Below are positions 27,280 to 37,301 of a DNA stretch of 64,000 nucleotides, one piece after another. The stretch comes from Pseudomonas peli (lineage in GTDB: Bacteria > Pseudomonadota > Gammaproteobacteria > Pseudomonadales > Pseudomonadaceae). Location: the NCBI RefSeq assembly GCF_900099645.1, contig NZ_FMTL01000001.1:868001-932000 (forward strand). The letters are read 5' to 3'. The position numbers and the translations under genes are program-made. Under the pieces are notes generated by a model. The model searched no databases. It had not been told where the DNA came from and saw nothing but the letters and a program-made list of their open reading frames with translations. Each line of letters starts with the position of its first letter. Position 1 is the first letter of the stretch.

Positions 27280-28278
27280 CTACCAGCCGACCCCCACACC
27301 CAACAGATAGCGGCGCTCACTGCTGGTTTGCCCGAGCGCACGCGCCTGATCCAGCTCATACAGCAGCGATAGGCGCGCCCAATCTGTCAGCCGGTAGCGC
27401 AGGCCTATTTCACTGTCGAGAACGTAGTCAATCTCTTCTATCGCAGGCAATTGCAGCTCGGCTGTGCTGTAAAACTCCAGACGGGTACCCCACAGCAGAC
27501 GCTTGTAATCCAAGGCAAGCGAGTAGGTATTGAACGACCGCTCAGCATCACTGGCCTCCAATTGCAGGCGATTGAACTGGCCGATCACATCCAGCCGGCC
27601 CAGCTCGTTATCCCAGAAGCGATAACCCGGTCCGGTGCCCAGCGAACGCTGGCGAGTAAAAAAGGCAAACTCATCCTCGTCCTGCTCTGCCCCCACCCGC
27701 CAGAACCAGTGATCCGTGATAAAGCGGTCGAGGTCGTACTCCAGCTGCCAGTTGTCAGCGGTTTTCGCGTCATTCTTAATCTTGCGCTCCAGCTCACCGC
27801 CCAACACGTGACGCCAACGGCCGTGCTCCACACGCGTATTGCTTTTGAGCTTCCACTCGTCGGTGTCGTTGTCGTCGCGCTTCATATCGAGTTTGGCGTC
27901 CAGATTGCCCTCCCAGAAGCGGTCCTGCAGTACCGGGCGCGGTGGGATCAGACGCTTGATGCTGGAAAGCGGCACGGTTTGCGTGTTGTCGCTGACCACC
28001 CGCACCATGCCCTTGCCGGCTGCTTCCAGCTGGTTGCTGTGCTCGCTATCGAGCCCCTGGCGGCGCATCAGCAAGGGTTTCTCCGAGCGCAGGGTGTCGA
28101 TATCCTTCCAGGCAATCAGCACCTGGCCGGCGTACTTGGTTTTCAGGGCCAGTTTGCCGCCATCGAGCAGAACTATCTCACCGCTCAGACGGTCACCATT
28201 GTTCAACCACACAGTGTCCGCCCACACAGGTGTGGTCAGAGCAAGAACCAGAAAGCACAACAGAGTACGTATAAGCAT
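27280..28278 (-). CDS. DUF481 outer-membrane-type protein, paralogue B
   Basis: A 332-aa paralogue of the next gene: signal peptide MLIRTLLCFLVLALTTPVWA, then DTVWLNNGDRLSGEI, nearly the same opening as paralogue A, and the same RSLGTGPGYRFWDNELG and terminal GVGVGW. Tandem duplication is evident, but the middle regions have diverged considerably, so it is old. Its ATG (28278-28276) overlaps the start codon of the divergent alkyltransferase-like gene by two bases. It probably forms an operon with paralogue A, 110 bases downstream. Confidence 0.85.
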   Translation of the reverse strand: MLIRTLLCFLVLALTTPVWADTVWLNNGDRLSGEIVLLDGGKLALKTKYAGQVLIAWKDIDTLRSEKPLLMRRQGLDSEHSNQLEAAGKGMVRVVSDNTQTVPLSSIKRLIPPRPVLQDRFWEGNLDAKLDMKRDDNDTDEWKLKSNTRVEHGRWRHVLGGELERKIKNDAKTADNWQLEYDLDRFITDHWFWRVGAEQDEDEFAFFTRQRSLGTGPGYRFWDNELGRLDVIGQFNRLQLEASDAERSFNTYSLALDYKRLLWGTRLEFYSTAELQLPAIEEIDYVLDSEIGLRYRLTDWARLSLLYELDQARALGQTSSERRYLLGVGVGW

Positions 28279-28669
28279 GATGGGAAAGCCGGATAACGAG
28301 CCAGAACAGGTGCCGAAGCATGCCGCGCCAGGCCAGCCAACAGCAAGCCAGCTCGAGCGTCGCACGGCACTTTATGCGGTGCTGGCGCAGATTCCACCCG
28401 GCTGCGTGGTGAGTTACGGGCAACTGGCTTCATACGCAGGCCTGGGTCGCGCCGCGCGCTGGGTCGGGCGCACCCTCAGCCAGCTACCGGACCGCAGCAC
28501 CCTGCCCTGGCACCGGGTAATTGCTGCCGGTGGCCGCCTCAGCTTGCCGGCTGGCAGCCTCTCCGGCACAGAACAACGCAGTCGTTTACGTGAGGAAGGC
28601 GTGCAAATCCATAACGATCGGGTGGATATGCCGCGCTATGGCTGGCGCCCAATGGAGCACAGCGGGTAG
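28277..28669 (+). CDS. Alkyltransferase-like protein (MGMT-family, catalytic Cys replaced)
   Basis: A 130-aa protein of the Ada/MGMT DNA-binding fold. The helix-turn-helix region (VVSYGQLASYAGLGRAARWVG) with the arginine finger is kept, but the PCHRV active site reads PWHRV, the hallmark of ATL proteins, which bind O6-alkylguanine without repairing it and hand the lesion to nucleotide excision repair. Start choice is uncertain: ATG at 28277 or 28280, both without a good ribosome-binding site, or a GTG further in at about 28311. The gene starts head-to-head with the DUF481 gene, with start codons overlapping on opposite strands. Confidence 0.85.
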   Translation: MMGKPDNEPEQVPKHAAPGQPTASQLERRTALYAVLAQIPPGCVVSYGQLASYAGLGRAARWVGRTLSQLPDRSTLPWHRVIAAGGRLSLPAGSLSGTEQRSRLREEGVQIHNDRVDMPRYGWRPMEHSG

Positions 28670-28712
28670 AGTGCGCCCTTTATTAGGTCAATCTCAGGCT
28701 GATACCCCTTCA

Positions 28713-30260
28713 ATGCCCCGTAAAAGCTGGCGTGATGCCATTGCTGCCTACTCCAGCCCCTCCACCTTGGTGCTGCTGCTTCTAGGGTTTGCCGCCGGCC
28801 TGCCTTATATGCTGGTGTTCTCCACCCTGTCTGTCTGGCTGCGCGAAGCCGGCGTGGCCCGCGACACCATTGGTTTTGCCAGCCTGATCGGCCTGGCATA
28901 TGCCTTCAAATGGGTCTGGTCTCCGCTGCTTGATCAGTGGCGCCTGCCGCTGCTGGGCAAACTGGGCCGCCGACGCTCCTGGTTGGTGCTATCACAGATC
29001 CTGATCGCCATCGGCCTCGCTGGCATGGCCCTGTGCGATCCGCAGACCCACCTGACCTGGCTGATTTCCCTCGCGGTGCTGGTGGCCTTTGCGTCGGCCA
29101 CTCAGGACATCGCCGTTGATGCCTACCGCCTGGAAATCGTCGACGACACCCGCCAGGCCGCGCTGGCCGCCAGCTATATGGCCGGCTACCGCGTCGCCGC
29201 CCTGCTGGCCACCGCCGGCGCACTGTATTTCGCCGAAGGCTTTGGCTCCACCGCACTGCTCTATCAGCACGGTGCATGGGCCGGCACCTACCTGCTGTTT
29301 GCCCTGCTGATGTTGCCTGGCCTGCTGACCAGCCTGTGGATGCGCGAGCCGGATGTGCCACTGCGCACGCAACTGGCCGCTGCGCGTTATGGCTTTAGCC
29401 ACCAGATCGCCTCGGTACTGGTACTGATTGTGTTACTGGTATCGGTACCGGCGATGTTTACCCAGTTCTACAACACCGACTTCGCCAGCGTGATCAACGG
29501 CGAAGCCAGCATGCTTGACCTGCTATTGGAAGACCGCGCCTTCCTGCGCGCCCTGCTTTACACCATTCTCAGCGCCCTGTGCCTGTCGTCCATGGGGCGC
29601 CGTGGCCTGGCGCCGGTGCTGACACCGGTCAACGACTTTATCCTGCGTTACCGCTGGCAAGCGTTCCTGCTGCTCGGGTTGATTGCCACCTACCGCATGT
29701 CCGACACCGTAATGGGTGTGATGGCCAACGTGTTCTACATCGACCAGGGCTTTACCAAGGACCAGATTGCCAGCGTCAGTAAGCTCTTCGGCTTGATCAT
29801 GACCCTCATTGGTGCAGGCTTTGGCGGCCTGCTGATCGTGCGCTTCGGTATTCTGCCGATCCTGTTTATTGGCGGCGCGGCCTCGGCAGCGACCAACCTG
29901 CTGTTCCTGATGCTTACCGGCATGGGCGCAGATCTGCAGATGCTGATCGTGACCATTTCCGCCGACAACTTCAGCGCCGGCCTAGCCACAGCGGCGTTCG
30001 TCGCCTACCTGTCGAGCCTGACCAACCTGAAGTTCTCCGCCACCCAGTACGCCCTGCTCAGCTCAATCATGCTGTTGTTGCCGCGCCTGATCGGTGGTTA
30101 TTCCGGCGTAATGGTGGAGAAGTTCGGCTATGCCCAGTTCTTCCTGGTCACTGCCTTGCTGGGTATTCCGACACTGCTGCTGATCATCCTGCAATGGCGC
30201 CGGGAACGGCTGCAAACCAGCGACTTAAGCGTGACTAACGCCACCGAACAGCACCAATAG
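28713..30260 (+). CDS. ampG: Muropeptide permease AmpG
   Basis: A 515-aa major-facilitator protein with about 14 membrane helices, importing GlcNAc-anhydroMurNAc peptides for cell-wall recycling and thereby feeding the AmpR/AmpC beta-lactamase induction pathway. Recognisable pieces are FAAGLPYMLVFSTLSVWLRE at the first helix, SPLLDQWRLPLLGKLGRRRSW after it, and ATQDIAVDAYRLEI. The start at 28713 (MPRKSWRDAIAAYSSPS) is chosen for its family-like opening; the ribosome-binding site is weak. It is followed closely by inaA. Confidence 0.93.
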   Translation: MPRKSWRDAIAAYSSPSTLVLLLLGFAAGLPYMLVFSTLSVWLREAGVARDTIGFASLIGLAYAFKWVWSPLLDQWRLPLLGKLGRRRSWLVLSQILIAIGLAGMALCDPQTHLTWLISLAVLVAFASATQDIAVDAYRLEIVDDTRQAALAASYMAGYRVAALLATAGALYFAEGFGSTALLYQHGAWAGTYLLFALLMLPGLLTSLWMREPDVPLRTQLAAARYGFSHQIASVLVLIVLLVSVPAMFTQFYNTDFASVINGEASMLDLLLEDRAFLRALLYTILSALCLSSMGRRGLAPVLTPVNDFILRYRWQAFLLLGLIATYRMSDTVMGVMANVFYIDQGFTKDQIASVSKLFGLIMTLIGAGFGGLLIVRFGILPILFIGGAASAATNLLFLMLTGMGADLQMLIVTISADNFSAGLATAAFVAYLSSLTNLKFSATQYALLSSIMLLLPRLIGGYSGVMVEKFGYAQFFLVTALLGIPTLLLIILQWRRERLQTSDLSVTNATEQHQ

Positions 30261-30311
30261 CATTACTGGCAAGACTCTTGCTCTACCCTGCTCACAACAA
30301 GAGGGCAGGCC

Positions 30312-31037
30312 ATGACCGTAGCATTCAGTAACGCCACCCACCTCACCCACTACCCCAGCTTTGACAGCTGGTGGCAAACCCAGGGTGAATGGGTCGAAGA
30401 GCCTAACGAGCGCCGCGGTGGTTATAGCGGTGTTCAACGCCTCACCCAGCTGGGTCAGTCGCTTTACGCAAAAAAGCAAACCGGGCACACCTACCGCAGC
30501 CTGCTTCACCCTTGGGGGCGGCCGACGGTACTGCGTGAACGCGACGCTCTGCTCAGAGCACTCAAGGCTGGTGTCGCGGTACCCGAGATCGTTTACTGCG
30601 CCGCCGAGCGCAACCGCGAAGGCTGGCGTGCCTTGCTGGTGACCAAAGCCCTGGAAGGCTTTCAGCCTCTCGATGAATGGTATGAGCATCGTGCTCGCGA
30701 GGCGCTAGACGCCTCCCTGCACCAGCAACTGCTGCAGCAAATCGCGCAAAGCCTGGCCAATTTGCACAAAGCCCGCCAGCAACATGGCTGCATGTATGCA
30801 AAACATATCTTTGTGCGTATCCAGGCTGCAGATACGCCGCCATCGTGCGAAATCGCCTTGCTCGATCTTGAGAAGTCGCGCCGCCGCCTCACCCGCAAAA
30901 AAGCCGCCTTGCACGACATGCTGCAACTGCGGCGCCATTCGCCGTGGGATCAGGCCGACTGGCAAAGCCTGATCAACCACTACCAACTGGCGATGGGCCG
31001 CACGTTCAAAATGCTCTATAACGCCACCAGTCGCTAA
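30312..31037 (+). CDS. inaA: InaA-like lipopolysaccharide-kinase-fold protein
   Basis: A 241-aa protein of the InaA / Kdo-WaaP kinase-like family. The GEWVEEPNERRGGYSGVQRL start, the Lys-containing YAKKQTGHTYRSLLHPWGRPTVLRE region and a C-lobe are visible. The expected catalytic loop (H-x-D in WaaP-type kinases) reads HGCMYAKHIFV, so the catalytic Asp is Cys, while the metal-binding ALLDLEKSRRR remains. Pseudomonad InaA proteins are acid- or salt-induced, but a substrate is unproven. It lies 51 bases downstream of ampG with an AGAGGGCAGG ribosome-binding region, and convergent with the MscS gene. Confidence 0.82.
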   Translation: MTVAFSNATHLTHYPSFDSWWQTQGEWVEEPNERRGGYSGVQRLTQLGQSLYAKKQTGHTYRSLLHPWGRPTVLRERDALLRALKAGVAVPEIVYCAAERNREGWRALLVTKALEGFQPLDEWYEHRAREALDASLHQQLLQQIAQSLANLHKARQQHGCMYAKHIFVRIQAADTPPSCEIALLDLEKSRRRLTRKKAALHDMLQLRRHSPWDQADWQSLINHYQLAMGRTFKMLYNATSR

Positions 31038-31049
31038 CTCGGCGTTCCT

Positions 31050-31883
31050 TCAGGTAGTGGGTTGCTGCACCAGATGCACCACCCGCTGCGGGAATGGGAT
31101 GCCAATGCCCGCCTCGCTTAGGCGCTCCTTGGCCTGCTCGGTGAAGGCGAAAGTGACTGGCCAGAAATCCGGCGTCGCCACCCAGATGCGCAGTGACAGG
31201 TTGATCGCGCTATCACCCAAACCGGTAACAAACACCACAGGCGCTGGGTCCTGGCGCACACGCGGGTCCTTGGCGATGTCCAGCAACACCTCACGGGCCT
31301 GCTTGATATCACTTGAGTAATCGATACCCAGGTTGATATCCACACGCCGCGTGGATTCGCGCGAATAGTTGGTGATATGGCCGTTCGACAGGCTGCCGTT
31401 GGGCACGATCACCACTTTGTTATCCGCAGTTTTCAGCGTGGTGTGGAAGATCTGAATGCTGTCGACACTGCCCGAAACGCCTTGGGCCTCAATCCAGTCA
31501 CCGGCGCGGAATGGACGGAAAAACATGATCAGCACACCGCCCGCGAAGTTCGCCAGGCTGCCTTGCAAGGCCAGGCCAATGGCCAGACCGGCGGCACCGA
31601 TAACCGCAATAAAGGAGGTGGTTTCCACACCCACCATCGACGCCACGCTGACCAGCAGCAAGACCTTCAATACGATGCCGACCAGGCTGCAGATAAAACT
31701 GCTCAAGGCCCGATCAACCTGACGAAGGTTGAGCAAACGACCCACGCTGTTGATGAGTTTGCTGATCAGCCACCAGCCGATCAGCATGGTGATCAACGCC
31801 AGAGTCAACTTGCCGCTGTATTCCAGCACCACAGGCAACCAGGCCTCTGACACTTTCACCAGTTGTTCGATGTTCATATCCAT
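31050..31883 (-). CDS. MscS-family mechanosensitive channel
   Basis: A 277-aa small-conductance mechanosensitive channel. Three membrane helices (about 18-42, 60-82, 90-115) end in the pore-lining TM3 glycine/alanine pattern GLAIGLALQGSLANFAGGVLI, followed by the MscS beta-domain (FRPFRAGDWIEAQGVSGSV, NKVVIVPNGSLSN) and the C-terminal alpha/beta domain. It is about the size of E. coli MscS (286 aa). It releases osmolytes on hypo-osmotic shock. It lies downstream of yajQ on the same strand, but a strong terminator separates them. Confidence 0.93.
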   Translation of the reverse strand: MDMNIEQLVKVSEAWLPVVLEYSGKLTLALITMLIGWWLISKLINSVGRLLNLRQVDRALSSFICSLVGIVLKVLLLVSVASMVGVETTSFIAVIGAAGLAIGLALQGSLANFAGGVLIMFFRPFRAGDWIEAQGVSGSVDSIQIFHTTLKTADNKVVIVPNGSLSNGHITNYSRESTRRVDINLGIDYSSDIKQAREVLLDIAKDPRVRQDPAPVVFVTGLGDSAINLSLRIWVATPDFWPVTFAFTEQAKERLSEAGIGIPFPQRVVHLVQQPTT

Positions 31884-31911
31884 TTGTTAATCCTTGTAAG
31901 CCTTTGAAAAT

Positions 31912-31940
31912 AAAACGCCACGGCAAGCCGTGGCGTTTTT
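31912..31940. terminator. Terminator between yajQ and mscS
   Basis: AAAACGCCACGG and CCGTGGCGTTTTT form a 12-bp stem with a CAAG loop. It ends the yajQ transcript before the mscS gene. Confidence 0.88.
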
Positions 31941-31995
31941 ACTGCACCAACACCGTTGCGACGCTTTAGCGGCGGCAAGGTTCATTGTGCATGCA

Positions 31996-32475
31996 TTAAT
32001 CGCGGAAGTTATTGAACTGCAATGGCATACCGAAGTCCTTGGCACGCAAGGCGGCAATCGCTTCCTGCAGGTCATCGCGCTTCTTGCCGGTGATACGCAC
32101 TTGCTCGCCTTGAATGGCGGCCTGCACCTTGAGTTTTATGTCCTTGATGTGCGCGACGATCTTCTTCGCCAGATCCTTCTCGATCCCTTCACGCAGGATC
32201 ACCTCCTGCTTGACGCTCTTGCCGGACGGGTAGGCGTCCTTGAACTCCAGGCACTGTACGTCGATCTTGCGTTTGACCAGGCAGAGCTTGAGAATCTCAA
32301 CCATCTGCTCCAACTGAAAATCCGCATCGGCTGTCAGGTTGACAGTCAGCTCTTTCAGCTCAAAGCTACCTTTACCGCGCAGGTCATAACGACGATCCAG
32401 CTCTTTGATGGCGCTGTCGATGGCGTTGGTAACTTCATGTTTGTCCAACTCGGACACCACGTCGAACGAGGGCAT
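31996..32475 (-). CDS. yajQ: YajQ-family nucleotide (c-di-GMP) binding protein
   Basis: A 159-aa protein beginning [20 protein letters not shown], of normal length and with two ferredoxin-like halves ([38 protein letters not shown]). YajQ homologues in Xanthomonas and Pseudomonas bind cyclic di-GMP and affect virulence. The start at 32475 has GGAG 10 nt upstream; the frame is open further upstream without support. It is divergent from a response regulator with a degenerate GGDEF domain. Confidence 0.93.
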   Translation of the reverse strand: MPSFDVVSELDKHEVTNAIDSAIKELDRRYDLRGKGSFELKELTVNLTADADFQLEQMVEILKLCLVKRKIDVQCLEFKDAYPSGKSVKQEVILREGIEKDLAKKIVAHIKDIKLKVQAAIQGEQVRITGKKRDDLQEAIAALRAKDFGMPLQFNNFRD

Positions 32476-32626
32476 GGGCTTACTCCAGATAGACGGCGCG
32501 CCCTGCATCACGAACGGGACACGCCTGGCTTGACGGTGAAAAAACCCGGCCATTATATAGCGGTAGCAACACACACTGCCCGGCGAAGTATCGGGCCCAC
32601 GCGATTTCCCCCTAGCGAGCCTGCCC

Positions 32627-33592
32627 ATGCCGAACCCCCACCTGAGCATTTTGGTCGTCGATGACGCCAAGTTCTCCAGCGCCATGATTGGGCGCGCGCT
32701 TAGCCAGGCGGGTTATCAGGACCTTCGTTTTGCCAACAGTGCCGCCGAAGCGATTCGCTTGCTCGAACAGCGCCCCGCAAGCGTCTTGCTCGCCGATTGG
32801 TTGATGCCCGAGATGAATGGCTTAGAGCTGACAGTGCAGGTCCGCCAGTTTGATGAAATGACCCATCACTACACCTACGTCATCCTGCTCACCGGCAAGG
32901 AAGGCGAAAACGTATTGGGCGAAGCCTTCGACAGCGGTGTCGATGACTTCATCAGTAAGGCCGCGATGAACGAGCAACTGGTGCCACGCGTCTATGCGGC
33001 CGATCGCCTGTGCAACACCCTGCAACGCCTGTTGCAGGAAAACCGCTTACTGACCGAAAACATTGCCAGCCTGGAACAACGTAACCTGATCGACCCGCTC
33101 ACCGGGCTGGGCAATAGCCGCTACCTGCACCAGAAGATGCTCGACAGCCTGCGCCAGGTGGAATCGCGTGGCGGTGCGCTGTGTTACCTGCTGATTGGTC
33201 TGCAAGACATGCACGAGCTGCACCAGCGCTATGGCGACACCTTCTACAACGAACTGCTCACCGGCGTGGCGCGCCGCCTGCAGCAGCTGGTACGGCCACT
33301 GGATGTGCTGGTGCGCTTGGATGAAAGCCACTTCGGCCTGATTACCTTGCTGACCGACCTGCACGAATGCTCGCCCAGCAGCTTCAAGCGCCTGCATGAA
33401 GGCATCAACCTCAAAGCCTTCAAGACCAGCGAAGGGTTTATCAGCCTCAAAGCGGGTATCAGCCTGGTGGGTCTGGATGCCAAAGGCCTCCCCATCACCC
33501 CAGAACAGATCATCGATAACGCGACCAGAATCCTGCCCGAATCACACAGCACGGGGCTGGTCACTGCCCTGCGCTTGTCGTTACCGCAATAA
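32627..33592 (+). CDS. Response regulator with receiver and degenerate GGDEF-like domain
   Basis: A 321-aa protein. The receiver domain (about 5-130) has the acidic pair in ILVVDDAK, the phospho-acceptor Asp in [12 protein letters not shown] (about residue 57) and the conserved Lys in LTGKEG. A linker coiled coil ([20 protein letters not shown]) leads to [14 protein letters not shown], the typical start of a GGDEF domain. The catalytic signature is lost: the segment [10 protein letters not shown] stands where R-x-GGDEF would be. It should be unable to make c-di-GMP and may act by binding a nucleotide or partner. A sensor kinase lies one gene downstream; panE between them starts 13 bases after this gene. 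Confidence 0.85.
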   Translation: MPNPHLSILVVDDAKFSSAMIGRALSQAGYQDLRFANSAAEAIRLLEQRPASVLLADWLMPEMNGLELTVQVRQFDEMTHHYTYVILLTGKEGENVLGEAFDSGVDDFISKAAMNEQLVPRVYAADRLCNTLQRLLQENRLLTENIASLEQRNLIDPLTGLGNSRYLHQKMLDSLRQVESRGGALCYLLIGLQDMHELHQRYGDTFYNELLTGVARRLQQLVRPLDVLVRLDESHFGLITLLTDLHECSPSSFKRLHEGINLKAFKTSEGFISLKAGISLVGLDAKGLPITPEQIIDNATRILPESHSTGLVTALRLSLPQ

Positions 33593-34513
<921 letters not shown>

Positions 34514-34558
34514 GGCCCGCGTTAACCTGCCTGCACTTCCGCCATCACGACAGCCGCC

Positions 34559-36577
34559 ATGCCCTTGCGTCAAAGCCTTGAAAACCTACCGGTCGGCCGC
34601 AAACTGCTGGTCGCTCTGCTGGCTTTGCTCGCCACCGTGCTGCTGGTGGCCAACCTGGCCTTTATCAGCGCGGCCTACTGGATCTCCCAGGAAAGCGTGG
34701 CGCCCCAGGCCCTGCACACCCTCGGCAGGCTGATTGCCAGCCCACCGCTAAGCAAGGAAGCGCTGAGTTCACCCGCTGCCGCCGAAGCCCTGCTCAGGCG
34801 CCTGGATGACTATGCGCCGCTGCGTGCGGCGGTGATCTATGACGCCGACGGCCTGAACCTGGCGCAGCTGCAGCGTGGCACCAAACTGCAGCTGCCGCAG
34901 CGCGTCGAAGAGGTCGAGTCCTGGCGCCACAGCGAGTTTCGTATCAACCAACTGGTCGAACTGCCGCAATCCACGGGTAACTCCGGCCATCTGCTGCTGG
35001 TGGCCTCCAGCGAACTGCCGGGGGTGTTTTACACCGGTACCCTGACCGCCAGCGGGGTGATTCTGGCCTTGAGCGTAGTGCTCTGGCTGATCGTCTCGCG
35101 CCAGGTGCGCCGCCTGATCACCCGACCGATCCGCCGCCTGGAAGAACTCTCGCGCCAGGTCACCCGCGAAGAGAACTACGCCCTGCGCGCGCGCAGCGGC
35201 AATCGCGACGAAATCGGCAGCCTGGCCGATGCCTTCAACACCATGCTGGTGCGCATCGAAGCCCGCGAGCAGCAGCTCAAACGCGCCCGTGACGATGCCC
35301 AGCAAGCCTTCGATCAGGCTCAGCACCTGGCCGAAGAAACCCGCCACTCCAACCGCAAGCTGGAGCTGGAAGTGCAGGTGCGTGGCAAGATCGAGAAGAA
35401 GCTCACCGGCTTTCAGAAGTACCTCAACAGCATCATCGACTCCATGCCCTCGGCGCTGATTGCCCTCGACGAGCAGCTCTACGTCACCCAGTGGAACCAG
35501 GAGGCCAGCAGCCTTTCCGGCACCCGCCTGGACGAAGCACTGAACCAACCGATCTTCCTCGCCTTCCCGCCGCTGAAACCCTTCCTGACGCAGCTAAGAC
35601 GCACCGTCGAGCAGCATCAGGTGGAAAAGATCGAGCGGGTAACCTGGGGCAGCAACGAGCAGCCACGCCACTTTGCCCTGACCTTCTACCCGCTCACGGG
35701 CGGCAGCGGTCGCGGCGTGGTGATCCGTATCGACGACATCACCCAGCGTCTGAACCTGGAAGAAATGATGGTGCAGTCGGAGAAGATGCTCTCGGTCGGT
35801 GGCCTGGCCGCCGGCATGGCGCACGAGATCAACAACCCGCTGGGGGCCATCCTGCACAACGTGCAGAACATCCGTCGGCGCCTGTCACCCGAGCTGGAAA
35901 AGAACCGCGAACAGGCCGAACAGGCTGGCATCTGCCTGGAAGCTATCGACCGCTACCTCAACGCTCGGGAAATTCCGCGCCTGCTCGACGGCATCCAGCA
36001 GGCCGGCAGCCGTGCGGCGAAGATCGTCAGCCATATGCTCAACTTCAGCCGCCGCAGCGACCGCCAGCTCGCGCCCTGCCACCTGCCCGCGCTGGTTGAT
36101 CAGGCGGTGGAAATCGCCAGCAATGACTTCGACCTGACCGAAAGCTTCGACTTCAAGAGTCTGAACATTCAGCGTGAGTTCGATGCCGACTTGCCCGCCG
36201 TGCCAGCCACCGCAAACGAACTGGAACAGGTGCTGCTCAACCTGCTGAAGAACGCCGCCCAGGCCATCCATCAGCGCGACGACAGCACGACTCCAGGGCA
36301 GATCACCCTGCGCGTACGCCTGGCGCCGCCTTGGGCGGAAATCCAGGTGGAAGACAACGGCGTCGGCATGCCCGAATCGGTGCGCAAACGCATTTTCGAG
36401 CCGTTCTTCACCACCAAGGAAGTCGGCCAGGGCACGGGGCTCGGCCTATCGGTGTCCTACTTTATCGTCACCAACAACCACAAAGGGCAGATGGAAGTGC
36501 AGTCCAAAGCCGGCCAGGGCACCTGCTTCACCCTGCGCTTGCCCATGACCGCCGCCACGCCAGACACAGGTCTCTGA
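34559..36577 (+). CDS. Membrane sensor histidine kinase (HAMP-PAS-HisKA-HATPase)
   Basis: A 672-aa sensor kinase. TM1 (about 17-42) and TM2 (about 158-180) bracket a periplasmic sensor of about 115 residues. HAMP (about 180-235), a coiled coil, a PAS domain (about 290-400), HisKA with the phospho-accepting His in [13 protein letters not shown] (about residue 422) and a HATPase domain (N-box [10 protein letters not shown]1 DNGVGMPE, G2 GTGLGLSVS) follow. The layout matches PA4398 of P. aeruginosa, reported to affect swarming and biofilm formation. The receiver protein two genes upstream is the likely partner, by context. It ends two bases before the next gene. Confidence 0.92.
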   Translation: MPLRQSLENLPVGRKLLVALLALLATVLLVANLAFISAAYWISQESVAPQALHTLGRLIASPPLSKEALSSPAAAEALLRRLDDYAPLRAAVIYDADGLNLAQLQRGTKLQLPQRVEEVESWRHSEFRINQLVELPQSTGNSGHLLLVASSELPGVFYTGTLTASGVILALSVVLWLIVSRQVRRLITRPIRRLEELSRQVTREENYALRARSGNRDEIGSLADAFNTMLVRIEAREQQLKRARDDAQQAFDQAQHLAEETRHSNRKLELEVQVRGKIEKKLTGFQKYLNSIIDSMPSALIALDEQLYVTQWNQEASSLSGTRLDEALNQPIFLAFPPLKPFLTQLRRTVEQHQVEKIERVTWGSNEQPRHFALTFYPLTGGSGRGVVIRIDDITQRLNLEEMMVQSEKMLSVGGLAAGMAHEINNPLGAILHNVQNIRRRLSPELEKNREQAEQAGICLEAIDRYLNAREIPRLLDGIQQAGSRAAKIVSHMLNFSRRSDRQLAPCHLPALVDQAVEIASNDFDLTESFDFKSLNIQREFDADLPAVPATANELEQVLLNLLKNAAQAIHQRDDSTTPGQITLRVRLAPPWAEIQVEDNGVGMPESVRKRIFEPFFTTKEVGQGTGLGLSVSYFIVTNNHKGQMEVQSKAGQGTCFTLRLPMTAATPDTGL

Positions 36578-36579
36578 AC

Positions 36580-37155
36580 ATGGGTTACCGCCTCTCGAAA
36601 ATCTACACCCGCACCGGCGATGCCGGCGAAACCGGCCTGGCCGATGGCCGCCGCGTGACCAAGGACCACCCACGGGTGGATGCCATGGGCGAGGTGGATA
36701 CGCTGAACAGTCATATCGGCCTGCTGCTGGCCGACCTTGCCGAACAGCAAGCCCAGTGGCCGGGTCTAGCCGAGATCATCGAAGTGCTCGCGCCCTGCCA
36801 GCACCGCCTGTTCGACCTCGGCGGCGAACTGGCGATGCCCGATTACCAGGCCCTGCAGGCCCCGGAAATCGAGCGATTGGAAGCCGCCATCGACCGCTGG
36901 AACGAAGAAGTCGGCCCGCTGGAGAACTTCATCCTGCCCGGCGGCTCGCGTCTGATTGCCCAGGCCCACGTGTGCCGCAGCCTGGCCCGCAGCGCCGAGC
37001 GCCGCTGTCAGCACCTGAACGCCGTGGAGCCGATTCGCGGCGTCGGCCTGGCCTACGTCAACCGCCTGTCAGACCTGCTGTTTGTCGCCGCGCGGCTGAT
37101 CGCCAAGCGCCAGGGGATCGATGAAGTGCTCTGGCAGGCGGCTGCCAAGCAATAG
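36580..37155 (+). CDS. Cob(I)yrinic acid a,c-diamide adenosyltransferase, PduO type
   Basis: A 191-aa ATP:corrinoid adenosyltransferase of the PduO/MMAB family, making adenosylcobalamin from cob(I)alamin. The ATP-binding N-terminus (KIYTRTGDAGETGLADGRRV), the VDTLNSHIG segment and the conserved RSAERRC motif are present. The ATG at 36580 lies two bases after the kinase stop, so translation may be coupled; longer upstream starts would overlap the kinase. The gene ends the operon at a palindromic element. Confidence 0.92.
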   Translation: MGYRLSKIYTRTGDAGETGLADGRRVTKDHPRVDAMGEVDTLNSHIGLLLADLAEQQAQWPGLAEIIEVLAPCQHRLFDLGGELAMPDYQALQAPEIERLEAAIDRWNEEVGPLENFILPGGSRLIAQAHVCRSLARSAERRCQHLNAVEPIRGVGLAYVNRLSDLLFVAARLIAKRQGIDEVLWQAAAKQ

Positions 37156-37157
37156 CC

Positions 37158-37301
37158 AAGAGCCTTTTTACGATCTCGCGAGCTAGAGTCCTGCAAGGCG
37201 AAAACAGGCGAGGAAGCGGAGTTTACGAGCTGTAAATGAGCATTCCGAGCCTGTTTTCAACGCAGCAGGGCCGAAGCGCAGCAGATCGTAGAAAGGTTCT
37301 T
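37158..37301 (+). repeat. Palindromic dispersed element, copy 2
   Basis: It fills the gap between the convergent adenosyltransferase and pseudouridine synthase genes. Outer arms AAGAGCCTTTTTACGATCT and AGATCGTAGAAAGGTTCTT pair at 17 of 19 positions. Inner arms GAAAACAGGC (37200-37209) and GCCTGTTTTC (37249-37258) pair perfectly. The end blocks CGCGAGCTAGAGTC (37177-37190) and GCGCAGCAGATCG (37276-37288) and the core GCGGAGTTTACGAGCT-N-TAAATGAGCA (37216-37242) are identical to copy 1 except one core base. Confidence 0.8.
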
